Below are positions 40,286 through 48,605 of a stretch of DNA of 48,605 bases, one piece after another. The notes beneath the pieces are model-generated. The model did no database searches and was not told where the DNA came from. It saw nothing but the letters and a program-made list of their open reading frames with translations. Source of the DNA: DTU078 sp002397345 (GTDB lineage: Bacteria; Bacillota; Clostridia; Oscillospirales; CAG-272); contig CALLYE010000042.1 of NCBI GenBank assembly GCA_937875545.1, positions 1 to 48,605 on the forward strand, read 5' to 3'. Numbering within the stretch: the stretch's first letter is position 1; each line of letters opens with the position of its first letter. A program made the position numbers and the translations under genes.

Positions 40286-41662
40286 ATGTACACAACCAAG
40301 GGGTATGTATATGATGACGAGAACCTTGCCTTTATACCCGCAGAAATCTATTACATGGAAAACAAATCAATAATCAGCAAGTATACAACCAATAAAGCTG
40401 AATACGAGAAAATAGAATCCGTGCTTCATGAAAAGAAAGAGCAAGAGTATACAGCTATAAATAAGCTATTGACAGTTGCAGGTATAGCTATAACATATGA
40501 TTGTCAGTTGAGATGCAATTATTGCAGTAACAATTCGACAGAACACAATGTATTTAAAACAGACATAAATGATATTGTCTGTTTCGTCAAGTATTTAATA
40601 AAAAATGTAAAAATCAAAAGAATTATCGATAAGAATTCCAACACATTAACAATATATCTCTCTGGTGGCGGGGAGCCGACATATGATTGGGATTTATTCT
40701 GCAATGTTGTTGATTTAATTCGTGAATTGTGTGACAAAGAAAATATTGATTGTAAAATAAATCTTACCACCAATGGAATTCTTAATGATAAACAAATTGA
40801 TTACATTCATAAAAATATAAATTCCATCATGGTGTCTTTTGATGGTCATCCCAAAATACAGGATAAAAACAGACGTTTTTATGATAAATCGAAAACCTCG
40901 GATATTGTCGTCAATTCCATAAGAGCGTTGGATGGAAATGGAAGCAACTACTCGATCCGTTCCACACTATGGCATGATGAATTGATCTATTTTGAAGATA
41001 TGTTTCATTATATATATGACAATTTTAAAAATTATGGAGCGTGGAGCATTAATCCGGTAGTATCTGCCGGAAGAGCCAAGAATTATAGTGCAGCGATTTA
41101 TGAAGAAGAAATTGATAAGTTTTTCAATACATATATTAAAGTCAAAAATGAAGCTATATCAGAATATGGCAAATCTAATTTGGGGTTGCTGTTTATAACA
41201 AATGAGTTGTGTGGCATTATCTGTGGAATTCCTGATGCCAATTCTCCGTTTTTATATCCTAATAAAAACATTGGGATATGTGTTGATGCTGCTGACCTTT
41301 CACCGATAGTTGGCAGAATAGAAGATGGGAAAGTAGTATTTGAACCAAATTATAGCAAGGAAATATTCAATGTATATTACAACAGATATTTTGAGTGTAA
41401 AAATTGTGTTGCTTTCAGATTTTGTGCCGGCGGATGTCCGGTAAAACGAATGCGGCCAAACAATCTGGCATCGGCAGATTTCGAATGTGAAATTACCAAG
41501 AAGTACTACAAGTATATCTTCGATAAAATACTTGATGGTAAATATGTATTTGGATGGTATGGTAAAAAAGTTCATATAATGGAGCTTAATTGTGATATTA
41601 TACAAATCACCAACGAATCGATCGAATCAAAAAATTATATCAATGATCAAACAGGAGATTAA
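40286..41662 (+). CDS. Radical SAM/SPASM maturase of the Cys-rich peptide
   Basis: The 458-residue enzyme carries the radical SAM motif CQLRCNYC near residue 85 (GIAITYDCQLRCNYCSNN), LSGGGEPTYDWDLF, INLTTNGILNDKQI and MVSFDGHPKIQD. The C-terminal SPASM region has CVDAADLSPIVG and CKNCVAFRFCAGGCPVKRM for auxiliary clusters. An N-terminal extension of about 75 residues may contact the leader. The ATG at 40286 is set by TTGGAGG; a longer TTG-started frame lacks a site. It should form thioether or related cross-links in the 56-aa precursor. The gene is strongly AT-rich compared with the minus operon. Confidence 0.92.
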   Translation: MYTTKGYVYDDENLAFIPAEIYYMENKSIISKYTTNKAEYEKIESVLHEKKEQEYTAINKLLTVAGIAITYDCQLRCNYCSNNSTEHNVFKTDINDIVCFVKYLIKNVKIKRIIDKNSNTLTIYLSGGGEPTYDWDLFCNVVDLIRELCDKENIDCKINLTTNGILNDKQIDYIHKNINSIMVSFDGHPKIQDKNRRFYDKSKTSDIVVNSIRALDGNGSNYSIRSTLWHDELIYFEDMFHYIYDNFKNYGAWSINPVVSAGRAKNYSAAIYEEEIDKFFNTYIKVKNEAISEYGKSNLGLLFITNELCGIICGIPDANSPFLYPNKNIGICVDAADLSPIVGRIEDGKVVFEPNYSKEIFNVYYNRYFECKNCVAFRFCAGGCPVKRMRPNNLASADFECEITKKYYKYIFDKILDGKYVFGWYGKKVHIMELNCDIIQITNESIESKNYINDQTGD

Positions 41663-41664
41663 AG

Positions 41665-42009
41665 ATGAATATTACACTACCCTCTGTGGAATACAAAGAT
41701 ATATCTGTTGATAGTTACATGGAAACTCCGTCAGACAATGAACTGATAATTTACTTCGAGATTGCCAACAAGATCGTTGTAATGAATGAAACAACTACAT
41801 GCATCTGGAAATTTATTATCAATTCCATAAATGATAATTTAAAAGATTACATAACAGTATATGACATCTTAAACTACATAAAAACCAAATTTGACAAGGA
41901 CTCTCCAAGTGATTGTGATGTAATCAATGATATTATTGAAATCATAAATATGTTTTTTGTCAATGAATTGCTCCGATGCAAAAAAGGTGTGTCAGATGCC
42001 TGGCAATGA
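41665..42009 (+). CDS. PqqD-like peptide-recognition protein, second copy
   Basis: The 114-residue protein has a PqqD-type pattern (ELIIYFEIANKIVVMNETTT, then CIWKFIINSINDNLKDYITV and a helical end DVINDIIEIINMFFVNELL). It starts two bases after the radical SAM stop, with an AGGAG site, and overlaps the ABC transporter gene. It is longer than the minus-strand copy and only distantly similar to it. It probably binds the leader of the Cys-rich precursor. Confidence 0.78.
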   Translation: MNITLPSVEYKDISVDSYMETPSDNELIIYFEIANKIVVMNETTTCIWKFIINSINDNLKDYITVYDILNYIKTKFDKDSPSDCDVINDIIEIINMFFVNELLRCKKGVSDAWQ

Positions 42010-43798
42010 AAAAACCACTCCTTCTCGGTCAGTAAAAAACACCGTCTGTAATGCAAAATATACGCTTTCGCTGATTACACAGGAAAAAGACGGTAAACTT
42101 TACTTGGGCAGGGAGATCTTGCAGGCTATACTTGGGTCATTGTTCCCGATTGTATACACTGTCATACCGGGTCTCATCATTAATGAGCTCAGTGGGCAAA
42201 AGCGGTTGAAAGTCATCATCACATACATACTAGTGCTACTCGTCACGCCTTTGGTACAGCAAGCGTTGAACACAGTCATGAAAATCGCTTCAAAGAAGGA
42301 TATCGACCGGATCACTATGTGTGCAAATGAACGCGTTTTTTATCATTCGATCGACATGGACTATGAGAACTATGAAAAACCCGAGTATAATGTGCTGCGC
42401 GACCGTGTGCACGAGACTATGTGGAATCTCGGATCGAATACTGATCAGATAATCAGTCTGCTTTCTTCACTGATCTCTATGATCGCTCTTTCTTCAATCA
42501 TTTCGGCGCTCAATTTCTGGTTTATACTCCTTATTTGCGTAATCGTTTTCGTTAATTCGCTGATAGCTAAACATATCGACGGAAAAAAGTTTGTATACGA
42601 CAAAGAAAGAAGCAAGTGGAACAATTACAACTGGGTGTATAGAAATTCGCTAGTATATAACTGGAACATGAAGGACGTCCGCTTGTTCGATATGAAGGAT
42701 CTGCTCATCGGCTCATGGACCCAAATCACTGAAAAGGAAAACGCTGCCAGTGAAAAAAGCCACAGTCTCGGTTATATCTCGGCCGGTTTTGCGTCCGTTT
42801 TCACCTTCATCCAGCAGTCGTTGATATACGTTTTCATTATATGGAATGTGCTCAGTGGTCAGATGGAGATAGGCACCATGACGATACTTCTGTCCGGTAC
42901 TGTAATGTTTTCATCATCGCTCGAATCACTTGCTAGGAGCTATCTGCGGATATCGGAGGAAAGCATGCACATCGACGAAGTGAAGAAGTTTTTTGCTCTT
43001 TCGCATAAACAGATTCTTACGGGCGACAAAACACCTGTTTTCGATAAAGATTCGATGATCGAATTCCGTAATGTCAGCTTTAAATATCCCGGAAGCCAGA
43101 TCTACGCGTTGAAAAACCTAAGCCTGACCTTCCATGGCAGCGAGAAGCTCTGCATCGTCGGACACAACGGTGCTGGCAAGACCACTTTCATAAAACTGCT
43201 GACACGTCTGTACTTCCCGACCGAAGGCGAGATCCTATTAAACGGTTTAAATATCTATGAATACGATCTTCTGAAATACCAGAGGCTGTTCGCGCCGGTT
43301 TTCCAGGACGGAGGAGCTTTCAATTTTACCATAGGCGAAAACATCACGCTGACGAGCGAATGGAACGATAAAAAAGTTGAAGAGATCACCCAGGAATCCG
43401 GTCTAAAGGCACTGATCGAAAAGCAACCCAAAAAGTATGACACGCAGATCGGAAAGTGGCTGGATGAGGGCGGGATCGATCTTTCCGGCGGTGAGGAACA
43501 GCGATTTAAAATAGCACGCGCGATCTATCATGGCGGCGATATATACCTGCTCGATGAGCCGACTTCGGCGCTCGACCCCGTCGCCGAATATGATATCTAT
43601 ACACAGTTCGACAAGATGACTTCCGGCAAAGCAGCAATCCTGATCACACACCGGCTCGCGGCAGTCCATCTAGCTGATAAGGTAGCAGTGTTCAGGGACG
43701 GCGCGGTCATCGAGTACGGCACACATGATGAATTGTATAAGAAAAACGGCGTTTATACTGAAATGTTCGTCAAACAGTCGGAATTCTACAAAAGCTGA
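41996..43798 (+). CDS. ABC transporter, peptide exporter without peptidase domain
   Basis: The 600-residue protein joins a six-helix membrane domain (about 50 to 320) to an ATP-binding domain with Walker A CIVGHNGAGKTTFIKLL, signature DLSGGEEQRFKIARAI, Walker B IYLLDEPTSALDP and switch LITHRLA. It lacks the C39 peptidase domain of lantibiotic-type exporters, so leader removal needs another enzyme. The ATG at 41996 after AAGGTG overlaps the PqqD-like gene by 14 bases. From here the base composition becomes more GC-balanced than the preceding two genes, which suggests a different origin. Confidence 0.93.
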   Translation: MPGNEKTTPSRSVKNTVCNAKYTLSLITQEKDGKLYLGREILQAILGSLFPIVYTVIPGLIINELSGQKRLKVIITYILVLLVTPLVQQALNTVMKIASKKDIDRITMCANERVFYHSIDMDYENYEKPEYNVLRDRVHETMWNLGSNTDQIISLLSSLISMIALSSIISALNFWFILLICVIVFVNSLIAKHIDGKKFVYDKERSKWNNYNWVYRNSLVYNWNMKDVRLFDMKDLLIGSWTQITEKENAASEKSHSLGYISAGFASVFTFIQQSLIYVFIIWNVLSGQMEIGTMTILLSGTVMFSSSLESLARSYLRISEESMHIDEVKKFFALSHKQILTGDKTPVFDKDSMIEFRNVSFKYPGSQIYALKNLSLTFHGSEKLCIVGHNGAGKTTFIKLLTRLYFPTEGEILLNGLNIYEYDLLKYQRLFAPVFQDGGAFNFTIGENITLTSEWNDKKVEEITQESGLKALIEKQPKKYDTQIGKWLDEGGIDLSGGEEQRFKIARAIYHGGDIYLLDEPTSALDPVAEYDIYTQFDKMTSGKAAILITHRLAAVHLADKVAVFRDGAVIEYGTHDELYKKNGVYTEMFVKQSEFYKS

Positions 43799-43824
43799 CT
43801 TGTATTTTGCTGATGAGGTTAAAA

Positions 43825-46155
43825 ATGGCTGAATATATAGAGATCGAAGGCGCTTGCATACACAACCTGAAGGATATCGATGTAAGAATCCCGAAGAATA
43901 AGCTGACGGTCATCACCGGAGTATCCGGTAGCGGCAAGTCGAGTCTGGCATTTGACATCATTTACGAGGAAGGAAAACGGCGGTATCTTTCTTTTCTTGA
44001 CCCGCTGTATTCGCTGGACAACACCACGGCGTTCAAGTCGATACGGAATCTCTCTCCGACGGTCGCCATCGAGCAGCGCACTACGCGTTTTTCCAATCCA
44101 CGCAGTACAGTGGCTACAAAAACCGATCTTGACACTCTGCTCGCGATGCTGTTTTCGGAATACGGCATCTGGAGAGGCAAAGAACTGCCCGGAAAGAATA
44201 GATCGGTGGAAGCATTTCAAAGGTATTCCCCCGTCGGTATGTGCGGCGAGTGTTATGGAGCTGGGAAAAAGTATATCATAGACGAGGACATGCTGTTCGG
44301 AGACAAAACTGGCCCGCTGCACCGTATTTTAGGTGACGAAAGTACGAGATATCAGGCGCTTTATTCGTTCTGCCAAAACCATAATCTATCTTATAAGCAG
44401 AGCATAGGTTCGCTTTCCGAAAAAGAATTTCAAATATATAGATACGGTGACAGGGAGACTAACACTTTTGTCGGTATGATCCCTTGGGTCATCAACTACT
44501 ACCGGAAGAGATCGAAGACGAAGAATTTCGATCCGGCAGAGTTCCCCTTCATTAAATACACCGACTGCCACGAATGTCACGGCAGCGGACGCGGAAAGAT
44601 CGCACTTGAAACCACAATAGCCGGAAAAAACATCATCGAGCTCGAGGATATGGATGTGGAAGATATCTGCACTTTCCTCTTCAGTTGCAAGCTTGAGGAT
44701 TCTACGCTGCTTTCCGATATCCTTGACCGGCTAAACTGCCTTGAGGAGATCAATCTGGGCTACCTTTCACTCTCAAGATCGGTGCCGACCCTGTCGGGCG
44801 GCGAGATACAGCGGCTGTGTCTTGCAACCTACATATTCACCGAAATAGATTCGATAGTGTTCGTGTTCGATGAACCGACGATCGGCTTGCATGAGACCGA
44901 AAAGCAGAAGCTGATGGTGATGCTGCGGCGTCTGGTCGACCGGGGCAATACCGTGATCGTCGTCGAGCATGACAAGGGGATGATCGCCGCAGCCGATCAC
45001 ATTATCGATATCGGTCCTTACGCCGGAAAGTATGGCGGGGAATGCGTATATCAGGGGAATCGCGCCGGCTACGCTAAGTGTAGGGATTCGACGATATCTC
45101 GTTACTTTGCAAAGGATGAACTCATCAGAAATAAAAGCATGCACCGCTTGCCGGATACGTCTCGGTTCATCTTACTTGAAAACTGCACCACCCATAACCT
45201 GAAGAACGTGTCGGTAAAGATCCCGCTTGGTTGCCTTACCGGCATTGCGGGAGTTTCAGGCAGTGGCAAATCCAGCCTTGTCGCCGACACTCTGGTGCCC
45301 AAACTTAAGCATATGATGAAAACCGATTTCATATTCGACGACGAGGACATGTTTACCGGAGACGACCTGCCAGAAGTCAGGATCAGCGGACTTGAGAATA
45401 TCAGAAAGTGCTATCTGGTCGGACAGAAGCCGATGGGCAAAAACAGCACCTCATGCGTCGCGACTGTACTCGGCGTATTTGATCGCATCAGGCAGATGTT
45501 CGCGGACGCAAGTGGCATGAACATGGGCATGTTCTCGCCTAATTCCGTCGGCGGCTGCCCCGACTGCAGCGGCGAAGGTTTAATCCACTACAAGATCGGT
45601 CGAGAAAATTCGGTCGATTATGAATGCAAGACCTGCGGTGGTAGCGGCTTCGTAAAAGAAGCTCTGACAGTAGCGATCGATGGGACGAACATAAAAGAAC
45701 TACTTGATATGGAAGTATCTCAGGCGGCGGAATTTTTCAAAGACAGGGACAAGTCCGTATACAGAAAGCTCTGCACAACAAACGAGTTCGGCCTTGGCTA
45801 TCTGAGGTTGGGGCAGAAAACGGCGACGCTCTCCGGTGGAGAAGCGCAGCGGCTGAAACTCTCCTGCGAGCTCAGCCGATCGGACAAGGTAAAAGGCAAC
45901 ATCTACATCATGGACGAACCTACAACCGGCCTTTCGATGTACGACGAGGAGAATTTAGTCGACCTGTTCCAGAAGATCGTTGATAAAGGTGGCACCGTAG
46001 TGGTGAGCGAACACAACACGGAATTCCTCTCCGCCTGCGATTACCTTATCGAGCTCGGTCCCGGAGGCGGAAAGAACGGAGGAAACGTGATAGCGGTGGG
46101 GACGCCGGAGGAGTTGAAAGCGGACAGAAAGTCGGAGATAGGAAAATTTTTTTGA
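43825..46155 (+). CDS. UvrA-like ABC ATPase, class II type, candidate self-resistance protein
   Basis: The 776-residue protein is a UvrA paralogue. Both ATP-binding modules are intact: VITGVSGSGKSSLAFDIIYE with PTLSGGEIQRLCLATYI and VFDEPTIGLHETE, then GIAGVSGSGKSSLVADTL with ATLSGGEAQRLKLSCEL and IMDEPTTGLSMYDEE. Two zinc modules (CGECYGAGK with CHECHGSGRG; CPDCSGEGL with CKTCGGSGF) are present. At about 165 residues below normal UvrA it probably lacks the UvrB-binding domain. Shortened UvrA-like proteins such as DrrC give self-resistance to DNA-binding antibiotics, so the product may act on DNA. ATG 43825 follows GAGG. Confidence 0.9.
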   Translation: MAEYIEIEGACIHNLKDIDVRIPKNKLTVITGVSGSGKSSLAFDIIYEEGKRRYLSFLDPLYSLDNTTAFKSIRNLSPTVAIEQRTTRFSNPRSTVATKTDLDTLLAMLFSEYGIWRGKELPGKNRSVEAFQRYSPVGMCGECYGAGKKYIIDEDMLFGDKTGPLHRILGDESTRYQALYSFCQNHNLSYKQSIGSLSEKEFQIYRYGDRETNTFVGMIPWVINYYRKRSKTKNFDPAEFPFIKYTDCHECHGSGRGKIALETTIAGKNIIELEDMDVEDICTFLFSCKLEDSTLLSDILDRLNCLEEINLGYLSLSRSVPTLSGGEIQRLCLATYIFTEIDSIVFVFDEPTIGLHETEKQKLMVMLRRLVDRGNTVIVVEHDKGMIAAADHIIDIGPYAGKYGGECVYQGNRAGYAKCRDSTISRYFAKDELIRNKSMHRLPDTSRFILLENCTTHNLKNVSVKIPLGCLTGIAGVSGSGKSSLVADTLVPKLKHMMKTDFIFDDEDMFTGDDLPEVRISGLENIRKCYLVGQKPMGKNSTSCVATVLGVFDRIRQMFADASGMNMGMFSPNSVGGCPDCSGEGLIHYKIGRENSVDYECKTCGGSGFVKEALTVAIDGTNIKELLDMEVSQAAEFFKDRDKSVYRKLCTTNEFGLGYLRLGQKTATLSGGEAQRLKLSCELSRSDKVKGNIYIMDEPTTGLSMYDEENLVDLFQKIVDKGGTVVVSEHNTEFLSACDYLIELGPGGGKNGGNVIAVGTPEELKADRKSEIGKFF

Positions 46156-46406
46156 TATGTGAAGGGTATTGGATACTCAGGGAATCACTGTTTAAAATTT
46201 TACATAAAAACCACTTCCGCAGTAAAAACTTATATTTTTTAAGATCACCTAAGTCAGAGGCGTATGCATTGGACTTGATATTTTGTTACGTAGATAGAAC
46301 GATCTATATACGGCGGCGAATCAGAAATCATTTAATATACTAGAATTCTACTTCCTCATTAGCATAAATATTCCAATACAAATAGTCATATGATCGGGGT
46401 GTAATT
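46156..46406 (+). other. AT-rich spacer between the UvrA-like and kinase-like genes
   Basis: About 250 bases have no convincing gene. A 63-codon frame that overlaps the UvrA-like stop has no ribosome site, an unusual composition and no similarity I recognise. The spacer marks the return to a low GC content and may be the boundary of the second locus. Confidence 0.4.
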
Positions 46407-47249
46407 GTGGTAGTTTTTCGTTATTTCAAATATAATCAGATTGTGATAAAAATAGATGATATTTTATATCATCAGTACATGGATGTCTTCTGTTCACTAT
46501 TCTCGACATATTCATTTGATATTTTGAAGTCTTCTGCTAGTAAAAAAACAATATGCATATATTCATCAGATTTTCCATTAAATTATCCGTTTGATAATGG
46601 CTGCGACTATTATTATACATGTAACACAGATAATAATAATTGGATCACCACTCTAATGGATTTCCTTGAATATTGTTATTACAGTATTCTCAATTGCACT
46701 ATTCTCCATGGGTCCTGCGTAAAGATAAATGGAAATGGCATCCTTATGTTAGGCGGACGCAGGTCCGGCAAATCAACATTGACATATCATTTGATTAATC
46801 AAAATAATGCACTTTATTTAGATGACGATGCCATATTCTTGTATAACAATTCATTAATTGGTTTTAATTCGCCTATTCGCATGCGTAATAAATGCACCGA
46901 TAATTCCATGTTGTTGGAAAAAAGCATTGACATAGATAATGAACTTCACTATGTATATAATATAGAAAACGATCGCAAGATAAGTAAGATTACAAAACCA
47001 AGTTGTATTATCTTTCCTAAATATAATACAGATATCGATTTCCAAATAGCGGAGTTAAGTGGGTATGCTCTGATTAATCAAATATTATCGAATGTAAAAG
47101 AAAGTGCGAACCTGCTAACAACATACAAGGATATATCAAGTTATTTTTCCAACATACAAGCATATGTATTACAATATAATAACTGTGACAGAGTATCATG
47201 TTTTTTATATAAAATAAAATGTAAAAACAGCGAGCGAGATAGCGAATAA
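46407..47249 (+). CDS. HPr-kinase-like protein, second copy
   Basis: The 280-residue protein has the architecture of RiPP-associated HPr-kinase-like proteins: CTILHGSCVKINGNGILML, a P-loop GGRRSGKSTLTYHL at about 116 to 124, NALYLDDDAIFLYNNSLIG and SPIRMRN. The N-terminal 90 residues are variable. It starts with GTG at 46407 behind GGGGTG. It likely phosphorylates or otherwise prepares a peptide, but no precursor was found within about 0.7 kb on either side, so it may act on the 56-aa peptide or be part of a damaged third locus. It is very AT-rich. Confidence 0.75.
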   Translation: MVVFRYFKYNQIVIKIDDILYHQYMDVFCSLFSTYSFDILKSSASKKTICIYSSDFPLNYPFDNGCDYYYTCNTDNNNWITTLMDFLEYCYYSILNCTILHGSCVKINGNGILMLGGRRSGKSTLTYHLINQNNALYLDDDAIFLYNNSLIGFNSPIRMRNKCTDNSMLLEKSIDIDNELHYVYNIENDRKISKITKPSCIIFPKYNTDIDFQIAELSGYALINQILSNVKESANLLTTYKDISSYFSNIQAYVLQYNNCDRVSCFLYKIKCKNSERDSE

Positions 47250-47974
47250 TTGTGACTTGTAGAGTGTTATAAAAAAATATAATAAATTCTCTGTTAAAAA
47301 GCAAAATTTGATATTACGGTTCTTGGAGCGAGTATGAACCCTATTTTATATGATAATTATATTGTTACCATACTCCTTTTTGATAATTATAATATTGGTG
47401 ACGTGATAAATAAATATAAAATTTATATACCATGTTCCATATATCAATACCATATAATGTGAATTTGTTGAACCAAAACTTTACCGTAATATAGAATAAC
47501 ATTAGTTTAAGAATATCAGACATAGAATCTTCAAAGACAGAATATGCCGCTTTGAAATTAAACTCGGAAGTGCGGATGCTTTCTTGGACTAGCATTGATT
47601 TATAAACATACCGAACCCGAGACGCTCTGGGTACCAGAGATCGAAGGTATAAAATGTTTTGAATTGGTTATATAATTGCGTATATAGAGACATAACAAAT
47701 CGTACAATAAATCATGGCACTCATGAAGATCGTTGCTTTGGGTAAGAATATATATCATAATTTTATACAGAAACCCGAATGAGTTAAATTCCCGAAGTTT
47801 GTATGAGAGCTTCAATTCTTAGTACTTAAGATATCGGATTTCATATTAATTCGTATGAGAACATCTTTCTGTGTTCATTTGGATTTTTATTATGTCTATG
47901 TAAAAGAATAACATTGCGAATTATACTTCTATAATATAATTTATAATTTATAATTGATTTAACAGGAGTTGCGT
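47250..47974. other. AT-rich intergenic stretch, possible decayed gene and small frame
   Basis: No gene is certain here. On the minus strand two adjoining frames (47815 to 47600 and 47595 to 47365) read like protein, for example LREFNSFGFLYKIMIYILTQ and TSEFNFKAAYSVFEDSMSDI, and may be one gene broken by a frameshift. I do not recognise the family. On the plus strand a 42-codon frame (47334 to 47462) has a TTGGAG site but no known motif. No transcription signals are evident. Confidence 0.35.
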
Positions 47975-48604
47975 ATGTCTAATATGATGAAAATGCTGCC
48001 TATATCGTCCCCCTTATCTTCAACATATATGGTTCCGGCCGGTGAATTCGCTTTATTGCAATCATTTGAATCGGGTTTGAACTACATATATAATAGATAT
48101 ATACAGTTGTATTTATTTGAGGATATAATAAAAAGAGATTCTACCGATGTCGGTTTATCAATTTTAACTGATCCTTATGATCATAATCCTTGTTTTATCA
48201 CTACAAAAATTGAATTACAATATGAATACCTCATTCATGATTATAAGGATTTTATCATTGATAATATAAATCATGGGACATATGTATATACTTATAGATA
48301 TGTTGATGAATACTATATAAAAGATACTACCTCTTACAATAAAAATCACTTAATACATATGTTCTTAATATATGGTTATGACTTGGATAAGAAAATCTTT
48401 TATACAATGGGATATAATCAACGAAATTTGTTTAGTGTAATAGAGTTTTCATTTGATGAGTTTGATAACGCAATTCAAAATATTCAGGAAAATGGACATA
48501 AATATATAATACTCATTCAACAGAATAATCAATATAATGAAGAGCTAAATTTAGGGCAACACCGCATAAAAAAGCCTGTAAAAAACCGCTCCAATATGAT
48601 ATAA
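47975..48604 (+). CDS. BtrH-like protein, probably truncated at its C-terminus
   Basis: The 209-residue protein is related to the BtrH-like protein at 31830 to 32840: both start with K-x-LP motifs (MMKMLPISSPLSSTYM here) and contain a histidine-glycine block (HLIHMFLIYGYDLDKKIFYT). It is 127 residues shorter, and the last 16 residues (GQHRIKKPVKNRSNMI) are basic and unlike the paralogue, with DNA that resembles the end of an insertion sequence. The AGGAG site fixes ATG 47975. The expected Cys near the N-terminus is absent, as in the other copy. It may be a broken gene. Confidence 0.55.
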   Translation: MSNMMKMLPISSPLSSTYMVPAGEFALLQSFESGLNYIYNRYIQLYLFEDIIKRDSTDVGLSILTDPYDHNPCFITTKIELQYEYLIHDYKDFIIDNINHGTYVYTYRYVDEYYIKDTTSYNKNHLIHMFLIYGYDLDKKIFYTMGYNQRNLFSVIEFSFDEFDNAIQNIQENGHKYIILIQQNNQYNEELNLGQHRIKKPVKNRSNMI

Positions 48605-48605
48605 T

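Noticed and set aside
46152..46343. 63-codon frame overlapping the UvrA-like stop
   Set aside because: No ribosome site and no motif; basic composition looks like translated noncoding AT-rich DNA.

Overview
The window reads as a chromosomal segment of a Clostridia-type Firmicute. This rests on strong Shine-Dalgarno sequences, consensus sigma-A promoters, a SpoIIID-like regulator and phage genes of Gram-positive siphovirus type. It has two contrasting halves. Positions 1 to about 31,000 hold most of a cos-type siphoprophage, read entirely on the minus strand. Positions 31,800 to 48,605 hold an accessory region with two complete peptide natural-product (RiPP) loci and a third partial one. The accessory half is mosaic: AT-rich in much of the plus-strand locus and in the right end, and more GC-balanced in the ABC transporter and UvrA-like genes.

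Prophage, in order of transcription (right to left): a sigma-like factor (30,891), a small gene, a broken SNF2 helicase carrying an HNH fragment, two replication-module proteins, a family A DNA polymerase, a SpoIIID-like regulator, a DUF4406-like enzyme, a primase/SF3 helicase and a repeat-rich putative origin. Then come a VRR-NUC nuclease, a Cys-rich protein, a DUF1492-type regulator, an HNH nuclease, terminase small subunit, two DNA methyltransferases, two accessory genes and the large terminase. The structural genes follow: portal, ClpP-like protease, HK97 capsid, head fibre protein, connectors, tail tube, tail chaperones with a -1 frameshift site, tape measure, Dit, tail endopeptidase-like protein and fibres. 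The series ends with holin, BppU-like protein, amidase and a SHOCT-like protein running off the left edge. The integrase/recombinase and att sites are not in view.

Minus-strand RiPP locus (38,817 to 31,830): a perfect-consensus promoter drives a winged-helix regulator, then a 47-aa two-cysteine precursor peptide overlapping the regulator's 3' end. Next come an HPr-kinase-like protein, an S26-type peptidase, a PqqD-like protein, a radical SAM/SPASM enzyme, an acyl carrier domain fused to an FkbH-like glyceryl-transfer domain, an NTP_transf_5 protein and a BtrH-like protein. The genes overlap and end at a terminator-like hairpin. The set suggests a peptide that is recognised by PqqD, cross-linked by the radical SAM enzyme, decorated by phosphoryl, nucleotidyl and possibly glyceryl groups, and cut by the S26 peptidase.

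Plus-strand RiPP locus (39,921 to 46,155): a Cys-rich 56-aa precursor, a second radical SAM/SPASM enzyme, a PqqD-like protein, an ABC exporter without a peptidase domain and a UvrA-like ATPase resembling antibiotic self-resistance proteins. Beyond it are another HPr-kinase-like gene and a short BtrH-like gene, so parts of the first gene set recur. Between the two loci lies 1.1 kb containing divergent promoters, a tandem repeat and a decayed IS5-type transposase.
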